Positions 7,989 through 17,421 of a stretch of DNA of 64,000 bases are shown here, piece by piece. Source of the DNA: an uncultured Rubrobacteraceae bacterium (GTDB lineage: Bacteria > Actinomycetota > Rubrobacteria > Rubrobacterales > Rubrobacteraceae). The stretch is taken from assembly GCA_902806095.1 (NCBI GenBank), contig CADCVF010000065.1, positions 1-64,000 of the forward strand, written 5' to 3'. The notes under the pieces are model-generated. The model did no database searches, was not told the DNA's origin, and saw nothing but the letters and a program-made list of their open reading frames with translations. The position numbers and the translations under genes are program-made. Every line of letters begins with the position of its first letter. Within the stretch, counting starts at the first letter, position 1.

Positions 7989-10900
7989 TCACACTGTCCT
8001 CGCACTCCTGCTCTTCCCGAAGCGGAGGTACAGAGACGGCAGGACGAACAGGTTCAAAAGCGTCGAGGTGACGAGCCCGCCCAGAATGACGATCGCCATC
8101 GGGTGCTCGATCTCATGGCCGGCAACGCTGCCAGCAACGGCCAGCGGCACGAGCGCCAGCCCTGTAGCCCCTGCGGTCATCAGGATCGGCGCGAGCCGCT
8201 CCTTCGCCCCGCGCAAGACGAGCGCAGGCCCGAACTCCTCGCCCTCTTCGCGCTCGAGGTGCTGGAAGTGGCTGATCATCAGGATCCCGTTTCGCGCCGC
8301 GATGCCGAACACGGTCAGGAACCCGATCAGCGAGCCGAGCGACAGGATGCCGTCGCCCATCCACACCGCGAGCACCCCGCCCACCAGCGCCATCGGCAAG
8401 GTAAGGAAGAGCAGGAGAGCCAGACGCATACTCCCGAAGGAAGCCTGCAGGAGGAACAGGATCGCGAGCGCTGCGGCGCCCCCGTAGATCAGCAGGCTAT
8501 TCTGCGCGGCGGCCAGCTCGCTGGACTCTCCGAGCACCTCCATGTGGTACTCAGGCGGCAACTCGACCCCCGCAATGCGATCCTCGACGGCGCCCACGGC
8601 GGAGCCGAGATCTCGTCCCTCCACGTTGGCGCCGACGTCGATCCGGCGCGACTGATCCACGCGCTCTATGGCGTTGGGGGTCGGCGCGAGGCGAACGTCC
8701 GCCACCTGCTCCAGTGTAATCTGCTCACCTCCGGGCGTGTCGATCGGAAGCTGGCGCAAGTCGCTCACGCTGTTGCGGGTCTCGGGCGTGCTCCACACGT
8801 GCACGTCGTACGCCTTGCCGCCCCTGAAGATGTCGCCGACTTCCTCGCTCGCGACCAGTGTGGAGGCCTGCCGACGCACGTCGCCCGGCTTGAGGCCGTG
8901 GGCTTGCGCCGCTGCGAGGTCCACCTCAACCTCCGTTTGCGGTATGTCCTCCGCGAGGTCGGCGTGCGCGTCGATGAGGCCGGGTATGCCCTGCATCTCG
9001 CTTGAGATCTCGTCTGCTTTAGTGTAAAGCACATCGAGTTCGGGGCCATAGATGCGCACGACGATGGCTTCGCTCGTGCCCGTAAGCACCTCCCTGACCC
9101 TTTCTCTAAGGTATGTCTGGACATCCCTGTAGAGCCCCGGGTAGGCATCGACCGTCTTCGACACGTTGGCCAGAGCCTTGTCATAGTCGACCGCGGGATT
9201 GATGCTGACCCAGTTCTCGCCGAAATCCACGCCGTAGGGCTCGTCGGACTGGAAAGCCTGCCCTATGTGCGACCCGCAGTTGCGCACGCCAGGGATCTCC
9301 TGTAGGTCCTTACAGGCCCGAACCGAGATCCGAAACTCTTCCGGTTGCGAGGTGCCTGGCTTCGCCAACCAGTGCATGAGGAAGTCCCTCTCCTTGAAAT
9401 TCGGAAGCAGGATCGTCCCGAGCGTTGGCGCCACCACGGCGCCGGCCAGCATGACGACCGCCACGGTAACGATCGCGGGACTCGGGGTGCGGACCACACG
9501 CGCGAGAACGGCGCCGTAGCCGCGCTTGAGCACCCGTAGCAGGGGGGATTCCTGGTGCCTGTGCCCTCTCGACAACATGATCAGGCACAACGCCGGCGTG
9601 ACGGTCAAAGCCACGATCATCGACACGAGTACCGCAATCCCGTACGAGAGCACGAGCGGCTTGAAGAAAGCACCGGAGAGGCCTTCCAGGAAAAAGACCG
9701 GCACGACCGCGATGACGTTGATCAGCGTCGCGTAGGTGATCGCCGTGCGCACCTCCACCGATGCTTCGAGCACTATGGCGATCATCGACCTGCCGGTACC
9801 CTCGCTCCGTTCTTGGCGCAATCGTCGCACGACGTTCTCCACGTCGATGATCGCGTCGTCCACGACGACACCGATGGCGACGACGAGCCCAGCCAGGATC
9901 ATCACGTTGATAACGGCCCCCAACGCTTGGAGCACGAGAATAGCCGCGAGCAGAGACAGCGGAATCGCGATCAGGCTGATAAACGCGGTGCGCCACTCGA
10001 AGAGGAAGGCGGCCAGGATCAAGATCACGAGCAAAACGCCGAGCAGCAGCGCCCTCGTGAGGTTGCCGAACGCCTGCTCGATGAAGGTAGCAGGCCTGAA
10101 GATTGTCGTGTCCAGCTCCATGCCGGGAAGGCCAGGGCGCATGTCGTCGACCGTCTCTTCGATGCCCCGAGTCACCTCGAGCGTATTGGCGTTCGGGAAC
10201 TTCTGAACGATCAGCATCAGGCCGCGACCATCGTCGATGACGGCGTCACCGATCAGCGGCTGGTGACCATAGCCCACGCTCGCCACGTCCTCGAGGCGCA
10301 AGTTCGTACCGTCTCTTCCCTCGAGCGGTATCTTGGCGAGGTCGTCAGGCCCGACGATAGGCAACACGTTGCGCACGTCGAGCCTCTGGCCGTCTGCCTG
10401 GACGAAACCGCCGGTCCCGATCACCGCGCCTTCTGAGTAGCGCAAAAGCCCGGCATCCAGGGAATCCGCCGTTTGGTCCATCACCTGCTCCAGGGAGACA
10501 CCGTTTTCGGCTAGCTTCCTCGGGTCCACGTACACCTGCTGCTGTTGGAGTTGCTCACCGTAGATCATCACGTTCGCCACGCCGTCCACGCGCAGCAACT
10601 CCTGCCTGATCTTCCAGTAGGCGACCAGAGACATCTCTCTCATGTTCAGCTGCTCCGACGTGATCCCGATCTTCATGACCCGGGCTGTCGACGACAGCGG
10701 AGGCATCATGAAAGGCGGACTCGCCCAGGTCGGCAAAGTGGGTGCCGCCGCCGACAGGCGCTCCTGCACCAACTGCCGCGACTTGTACGGGTCGGAGTCC
10801 CTGCTGAAGATGAGCTGGATCTGCGAGAGGTCGGCGACCGACTTGGAGCGCATCTCCTCGAGCCCAGGGATCCCGTTTAGCTGGTCCTCCAGCGGGACGG

Positions 10901-11099
10901 TGATCAGCTCTTCGACCTGCTCCGAAGAGTTACCGATGGCGATGGTCTGGATCTCCACCTGGGGCGGAGCGAATTCGGGGAAGACGTCTACGTCCGCGTT
11001 ACGAGTCTCGCCGATGCCGAAGACTATCAGCGCCGCCGCGGCGAAGATTACTAGCCACCGGAACCGTAAGCTCGATCCAACGATCCAACGCATCAGCAA
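7989..11099 (-). CDS. RND-family efflux transporter, CusA/CzcA-like
   Basis: This 1036-aa protein has the complete RND plan: TM1 near residues 14-31, first porter domain, a TM2-6 block (about 345-480), a second loop, and a second TM block at the C-terminus. The heavy-metal-efflux signature is clear: DVDVFPEFAPPQVEIQT near the N-terminus and, in TM4, VVVDDAIIDVENVVRRL with Asp414/Asp415, Asp419 and Glu421 as candidate proton-relay residues. Known CusA/CzcA proteins export Cu, Ag, Zn, Co or Cd by proton antiport; the substrate here cannot be read from sequence. It follows the short adaptor gene by 10 bases and precedes a lipoprotein gene. A second, divergent RND pump is encoded in the same operon. 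Confidence 0.92.
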   Translation of the reverse strand: MLMRWIVGSSLRFRWLVIFAAAALIVFGIGETRNADVDVFPEFAPPQVEIQTIAIGNSSEQVEELITVPLEDQLNGIPGLEEMRSKSVADLSQIQLIFSRDSDPYKSRQLVQERLSAAAPTLPTWASPPFMMPPLSSTARVMKIGITSEQLNMREMSLVAYWKIRQELLRVDGVANVMIYGEQLQQQQVYVDPRKLAENGVSLEQVMDQTADSLDAGLLRYSEGAVIGTGGFVQADGQRLDVRNVLPIVGPDDLAKIPLEGRDGTNLRLEDVASVGYGHQPLIGDAVIDDGRGLMLIVQKFPNANTLEVTRGIEETVDDMRPGLPGMELDTTIFRPATFIEQAFGNLTRALLLGVLLVILILAAFLFEWRTAFISLIAIPLSLLAAILVLQALGAVINVMILAGLVVAIGVVVDDAIIDVENVVRRLRQERSEGTGRSMIAIVLEASVEVRTAITYATLINVIAVVPVFFLEGLSGAFFKPLVLSYGIAVLVSMIVALTVTPALCLIMLSRGHRHQESPLLRVLKRGYGAVLARVVRTPSPAIVTVAVVMLAGAVVAPTLGTILLPNFKERDFLMHWLAKPGTSQPEEFRISVRACKDLQEIPGVRNCGSHIGQAFQSDEPYGVDFGENWVSINPAVDYDKALANVSKTVDAYPGLYRDVQTYLRERVREVLTGTSEAIVVRIYGPELDVLYTKADEISSEMQGIPGLIDAHADLAEDIPQTEVEVDLAAAQAHGLKPGDVRRQASTLVASEEVGDIFRGGKAYDVHVWSTPETRNSVSDLRQLPIDTPGGEQITLEQVADVRLAPTPNAIERVDQSRRIDVGANVEGRDLGSAVGAVEDRIAGVELPPEYHMEVLGESSELAAAQNSLLIYGGAAALAILFLLQASFGSMRLALLLFLTLPMALVGGVLAVWMGDGILSLGSLIGFLTVFGIAARNGILMISHFQHLEREEGEEFGPALVLRGAKERLAPILMTAGATGLALVPLAVAGSVAGHEIEHPMAIVILGGLVTSTLLNLFVLPSLYLRFGKSRSARTV

Positions 11100-11109
11100 T
11101 CCCTACCTT

Positions 11110-11586
11110 TCAATGTGCGACCTCGAACTCGGTGCCGTACACCTCGGCGGCCCCGGTCGTCACGACCTCCGTACCGGCGGGTGGGCCGTCGGAGAGCATG
11201 ACGCTATCACCGTCCACGTGGTCGATAACGATGTTCTGCCGCACATAAGTCCGCGGCTCAGGAGACGTGTAAGCCCACGTCTTGCCATGGGAGTCGTAGA
11301 TGACGGCGCTATAGGGTATGACCATCCCTTGGCCGTTCTGACGAACCGGGGCCGTCTGGATGCCGGCTCGCTCCACCCCTTCGGCGTCGACTATTACGCG
11401 GTTGATGTCCGTTCCCTTGATCGGCTCGAGCTCGGCGGGATCGTGATGGCTCGCCGTCTCGTAGTCGTAGCCCGAGCTTGCCTCGCCGCACGCGGAGAGC
11501 GAAGCTACGCCGGCGATCAGCACTAGACCCGCGCAGGCGGCACGCAGCTGCCGCCTGCACTTGAGGTTGATTCCTAACCCTTTCAT
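11110..11586 (-). CDS. Minimal periplasmic-adaptor-like lipoprotein of the RND operon
   Basis: A 158-aa protein (ATG 11586; the ORF track shows only a longer shadow). It has a lipobox near residue 33 (ASLSACGE). The mature part joins a segment typical of the beginning of an adaptor core (VIVDAEGVERAGIQTAPV) directly to the membrane-proximal domain (IPYSAVIYDSHGKTWAY ... GTEVVTTGAAEVYG). The lipoyl, alpha-hairpin and beta-barrel segments expected between them in CusB-type proteins (about 400 aa) are absent. The ATG overlaps the stop of the upstream RND gene (TAATG), so translation is probably coupled. In a cell without an outer membrane, a hairpin to reach TolC would be unnecessary. That explanation is inference; the size and domain loss are seen directly. 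Confidence 0.8.
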   Translation of the reverse strand: MKGLGINLKCRRQLRAACAGLVLIAGVASLSACGEASSGYDYETASHHDPAELEPIKGTDINRVIVDAEGVERAGIQTAPVRQNGQGMVIPYSAVIYDSHGKTWAYTSPEPRTYVRQNIVIDHVDGDSVMLSDGPPAGTEVVTTGAAEVYGTEFEVAH

Positions 11587-14500
11587 TACTCGCCGCGCTT
11601 TCCCTGAGAACCGCCTTCGCCCTCCTGGTAAGCCGCCGCGTTGGCCCGCCCGGGTGCTCTCTCGAACTGGCGTGAGCGCGCGGGCTGGGGAGCGACCTCT
11701 CGGTCGCCAGCCACCGGCTCGGTCGCGGCACCGTGGGGCCCGGGCGTTTCGGCTAGCGGTTCGGGCTCCGCGCCGCCGCCGAAGCTCAGGTACAGGACCG
11801 GTAGCACGAAGAGGGCGAGTAACGTGGAGGTGAGCAAACCGCCCAGCATCACGATCGCCATCGGGTTGACGATCTCCAGACCGGCGACGTTGCCCAGGAT
11901 CACGAACGGCAACACCACTGCAGCCGTCGCCACCGCAACGGTCAACGTCGGCGCGAACCTCTCCTGTGCCCCGCGCCGGATGAGCTCGGCGCCGAAGGCC
12001 TCGTCGAGCCGGAGTCGCTGTAAGCGATCGATCAGCATGACGCCGTTGCGGGCGGCGATGCCAAGCAGCGCCAGGAACGCGATCAGCGCGCCGAGCGAGA
12101 GCGTAGCGCCGTCGATGAGCGCCGCCAACACTCCGCCGACGAGAGCCACCGGCAGGGTGAGGAAGGCCAGCCCCGCCAGGCGCCAGCTCCTGAAAGCGGC
12201 CTGGAAGAGCAAGAAGATGGTGATCAAGGCGGCGATGCTGAAGCCCACAACCCGCCACAGGTTGATCTCCTGGGCCGTCGTGGTCTGCCCGAGCACCTCG
12301 GCGTGGTATTCCAGTGGGAACTGGCTGTCCGCGAGGCGCTCTTCGACGTCGGTGGCCACGGCGTCGAGGCTGCGGCCGGTGATGTTGGCTTCGACGTCAA
12401 CGTAGCGCTGGGCGGCGTCACGCTTGATGACGGCCGGCGAGGGCTTGATGCTCACGTCGGCCACCTGTTCCAGTCGTACATGACCGCCATCCGGCGTGTC
12501 GATCAGCACGTTGCGAACGTTCTCCACGCTCTCGCGCACCTTGGGCACGCCCTTCACGACGACCTCGAACACCTTCTGCTCACCGAAGATGTTGCCGACC
12601 ACGACACCCTGCAACAACATGGCCGACGCCCGGCGGACGTCGCCCGGCTTGATTCCATACGGTTCCGCCCTTGCGAGGTCCGTCTCGATCGCAAGGACCG
12701 GCTCCTCGGGCACAGCCTCGACCTGCGGGTCGAGAACGCCGTCGACCCCGCCCACGATGTCTCGCACGTCGTCCGCCTCGCTGCGCAGGGTGTCGAGGCC
12801 CTGTCCGTAGACGCGCACCACGAGGGGCTTGTCCGCGCCCGTAAGGACGTCGAGGTTGTTGCCTGAACCCGGCGCTTCCGAGTCAGTGAGCGTCCCGACG
12901 TCGTTAACCTCCTGCTGTGACGAGGTCACGACCTCGCGGTCGACCGTTTCATCGAGGCCGCCCACGACGTCCTCGATCTCTGCCACCGTCGCGTCATAGT
13001 CGGCGTCGGAGCCGATCTTGACCGAGAGGGTGCTAGAGTTGACGTCGACGATCTGATCGCCCGTCAGGGCACGTCCGACGTGGCCGCCAACGTCCTCGAC
13101 CCCCGGAATCGCCCCCAGCTCGCGGCTTAGCTGTGCCGTCATACCGCTCATCTTCGGCTCCGAGGTACCGGGCGGGCCCTGGAGGTTGACCAGCATGTCG
13201 TTGTCCTTGAACGAAGGAACGAGCGAAGTGTTCAGGAACGGCAGCGCGGCCAGGCCGACCACCACGCAGGCGGCGGCAGCGATGAGCATCGCCCGCGGTG
13301 CACGTACGAGTCGCGAAAGGATGCCGTCGTAGAGCGGGTTCAGCAGCCGCAGGATCGGGGACTCGCGGCGTACCCGCGATCCCCTGGAGTACGCCAACAT
13401 GCTCAACGCCGGCGCGACCGTCAGGGCGACGACCATCGACGCCAGCACAGCGAGCACGTAGGACAGTGCGAGCGGCTCGAAGAACGTGCCCGGCCGACCT
13501 TCCATGACTACGACCGGCACGATCACGAGCAGCGCGATGAAAGCGGCATATGTGGCGGGCCTTCGTACCTCGGACAAGGCCTCGAGCACAACACCTGCGG
13601 TCGACCTGTCATCTTCGTCGGCCTGGTGATGCTCGCCCAGGTGCCGAGCGACGTTGTGGACGCCTATGACGGCGTCGTCGACGATTATAGCGATGGCCAC
13701 GGCGAGCCCCGCGAATGCGATCGGGTTGAACGTCTCACCGCGGAAATAGAGCACGAGCGCCGCCACCATCAGAGACAGCGGGATCGTTACGAGGCTGATC
13801 AGCGTGGCGCGCAACGAGAACAGGAAGGCCGCGAGGACGAGTGCCAGGAGAACGCTGGCGATGATGATCGCGAGCCTTAGATTGCCGATCGCGTCCGTAA
13901 TGTAGCTCGCCGGCTGGAAGACGTCAGCGTCGAACTTCATGCCGGAGAGGCCGGGTTGCAGGTCACCTAGTGCGTCTTCGACCGCGCTGGTCACCTCTAC
14001 GGTGTCGGCGCCGGGGAACTTCTCCACGACCAGCAGTAGGCGGTCGTCGTTGCCGCCGACGACGGCGTCACCGATCAACGGCTGGTGCTCCTCCACCACG
14101 TTGGCCACATCGGCGACACGCAGCTGGCCGCCGGTGTCCTCGACCGTCACCTTGCCAAGGTCTTCCGGCGTACCGAAGTTCTCGAAAACGTGGCGGACCT
14201 GCAGCCTCTGATTGGGCGTTTCGATGAAACCGCCGGTACCGGGCGTCGAGGCCTCGAGGAAAGTCAGCGGCGATACCAACTGCGCGTTGCCCGTCGTCTC
14301 GACGACCTGGTTTAGCGTGACCCCTTGAGCCTGAAGCTGCGCCGGGTCGACCTGCACCTGAAGCTGCTGGTCGCGCAGGCCCCAGATGGAAACGTTAGAT
14401 ACGCCAGGCACGCCCGACAGGCGCGGCCTGATCACCCAGTGGGAGAGTACGCCAGCCTCGATCGTCGACAGCTTGTTCGGGTCGATACCGATCATCATGA

Positions 14501-14918
14501 TCCGGCTCGCCGACGACATAGGATTGATCATCGTGGGTGGTTGCGATACCTGCGGCAACGCATGCGCCTGTATGAGCCGCTCTTGCACCAACTGCCGTGC
14601 CTGGTAGAGGTCGGTTCCGGGTTTGAACACCAGCACGACATCTGAAAGCCCAGCAACCGACTCCGAGCGGATCACCTCGACGCCCTCTACGCCGTTCAGG
14701 AGGTCTGCTTCCAGCGGAACGGTGATCAGCTGTTCGACTTCATTGGCGGAGAGCCCCAGGGCCTCGGTCTGGACTTCCACGTAAGGCGGCGTGAACTCGG
14801 GAAGCACGTCTACGGGCGCACTGCGGAGCTGTACGAACCCTACGACCAACACGCCCACCGCGATGGCGATGAGCAACATCCAGAACCGCAGGCTCGCACC
14901 GATAATCGAACGAATCAT
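11586..14918 (-). CDS. RND-family efflux transporter, divergent CusA/CzcA-like paralogue
   Basis: This 1110-aa protein is collinear with the 1036-aa pump: N-terminal PVDVLPEFTPPYVEVQT, two porter domains and two TM blocks. In TM4 it has IIVDDAVIGVHNVARHL: Asp414/Asp415 are kept, but the positions aligned with Asp419 and Glu421 of the partner are Gly419 and His421. The C-terminus carries about 60 extra cytoplasmic residues rich in Pro, Glu, Ala and Gly. It is the first gene of the minus-strand operon; the ATG follows GGGAGG. It may form homotrimers or mixed trimers with the partner. The His substitution suggests a changed coupling ion or rate, which is speculative. Confidence 0.92.
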   Translation of the reverse strand: MIRSIIGASLRFWMLLIAIAVGVLVVGFVQLRSAPVDVLPEFTPPYVEVQTEALGLSANEVEQLITVPLEADLLNGVEGVEVIRSESVAGLSDVVLVFKPGTDLYQARQLVQERLIQAHALPQVSQPPTMINPMSSASRIMMIGIDPNKLSTIEAGVLSHWVIRPRLSGVPGVSNVSIWGLRDQQLQVQVDPAQLQAQGVTLNQVVETTGNAQLVSPLTFLEASTPGTGGFIETPNQRLQVRHVFENFGTPEDLGKVTVEDTGGQLRVADVANVVEEHQPLIGDAVVGGNDDRLLLVVEKFPGADTVEVTSAVEDALGDLQPGLSGMKFDADVFQPASYITDAIGNLRLAIIIASVLLALVLAAFLFSLRATLISLVTIPLSLMVAALVLYFRGETFNPIAFAGLAVAIAIIVDDAVIGVHNVARHLGEHHQADEDDRSTAGVVLEALSEVRRPATYAAFIALLVIVPVVVMEGRPGTFFEPLALSYVLAVLASMVVALTVAPALSMLAYSRGSRVRRESPILRLLNPLYDGILSRLVRAPRAMLIAAAACVVVGLAALPFLNTSLVPSFKDNDMLVNLQGPPGTSEPKMSGMTAQLSRELGAIPGVEDVGGHVGRALTGDQIVDVNSSTLSVKIGSDADYDATVAEIEDVVGGLDETVDREVVTSSQQEVNDVGTLTDSEAPGSGNNLDVLTGADKPLVVRVYGQGLDTLRSEADDVRDIVGGVDGVLDPQVEAVPEEPVLAIETDLARAEPYGIKPGDVRRASAMLLQGVVVGNIFGEQKVFEVVVKGVPKVRESVENVRNVLIDTPDGGHVRLEQVADVSIKPSPAVIKRDAAQRYVDVEANITGRSLDAVATDVEERLADSQFPLEYHAEVLGQTTTAQEINLWRVVGFSIAALITIFLLFQAAFRSWRLAGLAFLTLPVALVGGVLAALIDGATLSLGALIAFLALLGIAARNGVMLIDRLQRLRLDEAFGAELIRRGAQERFAPTLTVAVATAAVVLPFVILGNVAGLEIVNPMAIVMLGGLLTSTLLALFVLPVLYLSFGGGAEPEPLAETPGPHGAATEPVAGDREVAPQPARSRQFERAPGRANAAAYQEGEGGSQGKRGE

Positions 14919-15530
14919 TGCTGATAACCTCCCTGCCCAGGCGCTCTCGAGATGTCACTCCACACTACAGAACCGCGGTACCAAGCAACCCCCATGTCAT
15001 CTTCTTCCTGTGGGTATCTAACTGGTGCGTTTGTTCGGAGCGTTCCTGAGGAGATCCGGTGCTGCCCTAAGCATTCCACAGAGTTTGTTGATGCCTTTGT
15101 TGCTGTCAAGCGCACGACGTCCACTCAGACCTTCCTCTGCATTCAATTGTCCCAACAAAACTCAATATACAGAGGTACATACGCGCTTGCAACCCTCTGC
15201 GGATGAACAATCAGGATTTTTTCATGAATCCGATATTCCCCGGCCCAACTCTACATCCTGTTCGTGGCTGAGCAGCCTGCCTTTGCCTCCTATGCGCCCC
15301 ATGCAGGCCGCAAGGAATCTAGGAAATTCCATCTCCCCTCTCGGATAAATCGCCAACTCTCCTCCTACAGTGGTGTGATATCTCTACATAGTAGTGTGGA
15401 CATCGAAGATGTGAAGAGTCTTTGCGGTCCATGAGTGTTTTCACAGGAAAGGTCGTTTCAGAAGGCACGCTTACAGCAGAGCGACGATATTACACAGCAG
15501 ATACTACTAGTGCAGACGAACACGACCTCC
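14919..15530. other. Intergenic region upstream of RND operon
   Basis: About 600 bases without a credible ORF, visibly less GC-rich than the flanks between about 15060 and 15420. It should contain the minus-strand promoter of the RND operon, but I could not pick convincing hexamers. No tRNA or transposase remnant was recognised. Confidence 0.5.
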
Positions 15531-15768
15531 TGATACCGAGTCCTTACGAACGGGACCCCGTTTGGGCTGCAGGCACACCGAGGCTCTCCCATACGTCACT
15601 CCTGCGGGCCCTGTCCCCGCAAAAGTGGGGAGCGCGAATCCACTAAACCAGTTTGCAGGCGACGCAGCCGCCTGCAAACTGCGGCTACAGGCTTCGAGCA
15701 TCAGGTTCCAGCAAAACCAAGCTGAAATGCTTACCAAAGTGGTGCGACCTCTCTGCAACTTGCCCTAA
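15531..15768. repeat. Composite intergenic repeat, copy B, with 13-bp stem hairpin
   Basis: The 5' block TGATACCGAGTCCTTACGAA ... GGCACACCGAGGCTCTCCC aligns with copies A and C. The core is diverged (CTGTCCCCGCAAAAGTGGGG). A strong hairpin follows at 15649-15681: CAGTTTGCAGGCG / CGCCTGCAAACTG with a 7-base loop. The 3' block AGCTGAAATGCTTACCAAAG (15719 onward) aligns with the 3' block of copy A. It ends 14 bases before the stop of the DUF2252 gene, where the hairpin could also act as a terminator. Confidence 0.6.
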
Positions 15769-15781
15769 GTACGGCGGCGTC

Positions 15782-17128
15782 TCATCGGTCCGACAGGCCA
15801 GGGATCTGGCCGTTGCGGAAGGCGTCGACGAACAGGCTGTGGTCGACGCGGACGATTTCGGAGTAGCGGGCGCCGAAGTCAACCATCTCCTCGACGAACT
15901 CATCTTCGTTGCCGCTGATCGCCTCGATGATCTCATCCTCGGTCTGGAAGCCTACGATTTCAGGGTCTGAGTCCTTGTCCGCGACACAATGGACCTTGGC
16001 GGTCGCCCGACCGAGGTAGTCGAGCACTGGGGACATCTGCTCGGGCTCGGTGAGATCCGACCAATCGAGGTCCTCGACGTAGGGTGAGAGCTCGGTGACG
16101 ACGAAGCCGACACCGTCTATCTCGGTGTAGCCGAGCCAGGGGTCGGCGTGGGCCTGAAGCGCGCGTTGTGAGACCGCCGTGCGGTGCCCGTTATGCTTGA
16201 AGTAGCGCTCGATGCGCTCGTCGCGCACGATCCGGCTGGGTGCCGCGACGTTACCCTGCTTCATCGAGATCACCACATCGTTCTCCAGGGCCTGGGTTGG
16301 GCCCTCCACCAATATGTTGTAGGCGGGAAGCCCGGCCGAGCCGATGCCAAAACCCTGGCGGCCGACGATATCCTTCACCTCGTAGGTCAGGCTCCGGAAG
16401 CGCTTCGTTTCGGGGATCGTCTCCAGGTACGCCTCGTAGGCGGCGTGCACCCTGGACCGTTCGGCATCGTCGAGCTCGCGAACCCCTGGACTGCGACGGA
16501 ACCTCCGCTCGAAGCTTTCGTTGATCAGGGTCATATCGTCGAGCAACTCGACACGGGTGTTCAACCGCGTCTCGAGCAGTATCTCCTGGATCTCACCGTC
16601 TGTGGTCTCCAGCCGTAGCGCGTACTCATGGTCGCGGTCGCTCTCGACGAAGTAGCGCACCTGCTCTATATAGGCCCGGACGTACGTCTCGATCAGGGAG
16701 GCTATGTCGGCGTCGGAGATGGCTTTCATCCAGGCCAGCAGGGCCACGCTGGCGACCATCCGCTTGATGTCCCAGGTGAAGTGGCCCAGGTAGGCCTCAT
16801 CGAAGTCATTGACGTCGAAGACGAACACCCCGTCGCCGGCCATGTAGGTGCCGAAGTTCTCCGCGTGCAGGTCGCCCTGGATCCAGGCGCGGCTGGTGCG
16901 CTCATCCGCCCAACGGTCCTCCTCTCTCTCCATGTCGGCGTAGAATAGGCATGCGCTGCCGCGATAGAAGGCGAACGGGGCGGCGGCCATCTTCCTGAAC
17001 TTCTGGCGAAACGCATTGGGGTCAGCGTCCATCAGTTCGGAGAAAGCCTCGACCAGCACGTCGACGATCTTCGTCTGACGCTCATCTGAGGACTCGTGCT
17101 GCTGTCCCAGGTCCATAGTTCCGGCCAT
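15782..17128 (-). CDS. DUF2252 family protein
   Basis: A 448-aa protein of the DUF2252 family, distantly kinase-like in fold. Seen are FYRGSACLFYADM, WIQGDLHAENFGTY (a GDLHxxNFG motif resembling the catalytic loop of APH-type kinases) and FDVNDFDEAYLGHFTWD (resembling the following DFD motif). The length is typical and complete. No activity is established for the family; the motifs suggest phosphotransfer to a small molecule. It is transcribed away from the PAS gene, sharing the 293-base region 17129-17421, where I see no clear promoter hexamers. The start ATG lies after a GGAG-like site. Confidence 0.85.
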   Translation of the reverse strand: MAGTMDLGQQHESSDERQTKIVDVLVEAFSELMDADPNAFRQKFRKMAAAPFAFYRGSACLFYADMEREEDRWADERTSRAWIQGDLHAENFGTYMAGDGVFVFDVNDFDEAYLGHFTWDIKRMVASVALLAWMKAISDADIASLIETYVRAYIEQVRYFVESDRDHEYALRLETTDGEIQEILLETRLNTRVELLDDMTLINESFERRFRRSPGVRELDDAERSRVHAAYEAYLETIPETKRFRSLTYEVKDIVGRQGFGIGSAGLPAYNILVEGPTQALENDVVISMKQGNVAAPSRIVRDERIERYFKHNGHRTAVSQRALQAHADPWLGYTEIDGVGFVVTELSPYVEDLDWSDLTEPEQMSPVLDYLGRATAKVHCVADKDSDPEIVGFQTEDEIIEAISGNEDEFVEEMVDFGARYSEIVRVDHSLFVDAFRNGQIPGLSDR

Positions 17129-17421
17129 GGGGCTCCTTTCTTATCGGGCCGGTAAACATTAGCACGGCGCCAACCTGCTTGTGCCCGTACAAAATATGGC
17201 GGCAGTTGATGAACATTCGCTGCGGCGAACCTATCGAATAGCACGGGGCTGGGGGGTGCGTTGAAGTGCATGGACTGCTATGCTGCCCTACCAGAAATGT
17301 AATGTCCGTCGGGTAAGGGTCAGGTACCCTGTCCCGAAGAGTGAGCACTCGAGGGGAGTGGGGAGCCCGTGGTGCAGCCGGTTATCGCCTATGGGTGGCT
17401 GGGTTACCATGAGGAAGTTAG

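Noticed and set aside
11110-12258. 382-aa minus-strand ORF
   Set aside because: Its first two thirds run antisense-frame through the RND gene and are Arg/Gly-rich shadow sequence. Only the last 158 codons from ATG 11586 are a real protein.
15025-15348. 107-aa plus-strand ORF in the AT-richer intergenic region
   Set aside because: No ribosome site, no recognisable domain and an unstructured Pro/Ser composition.
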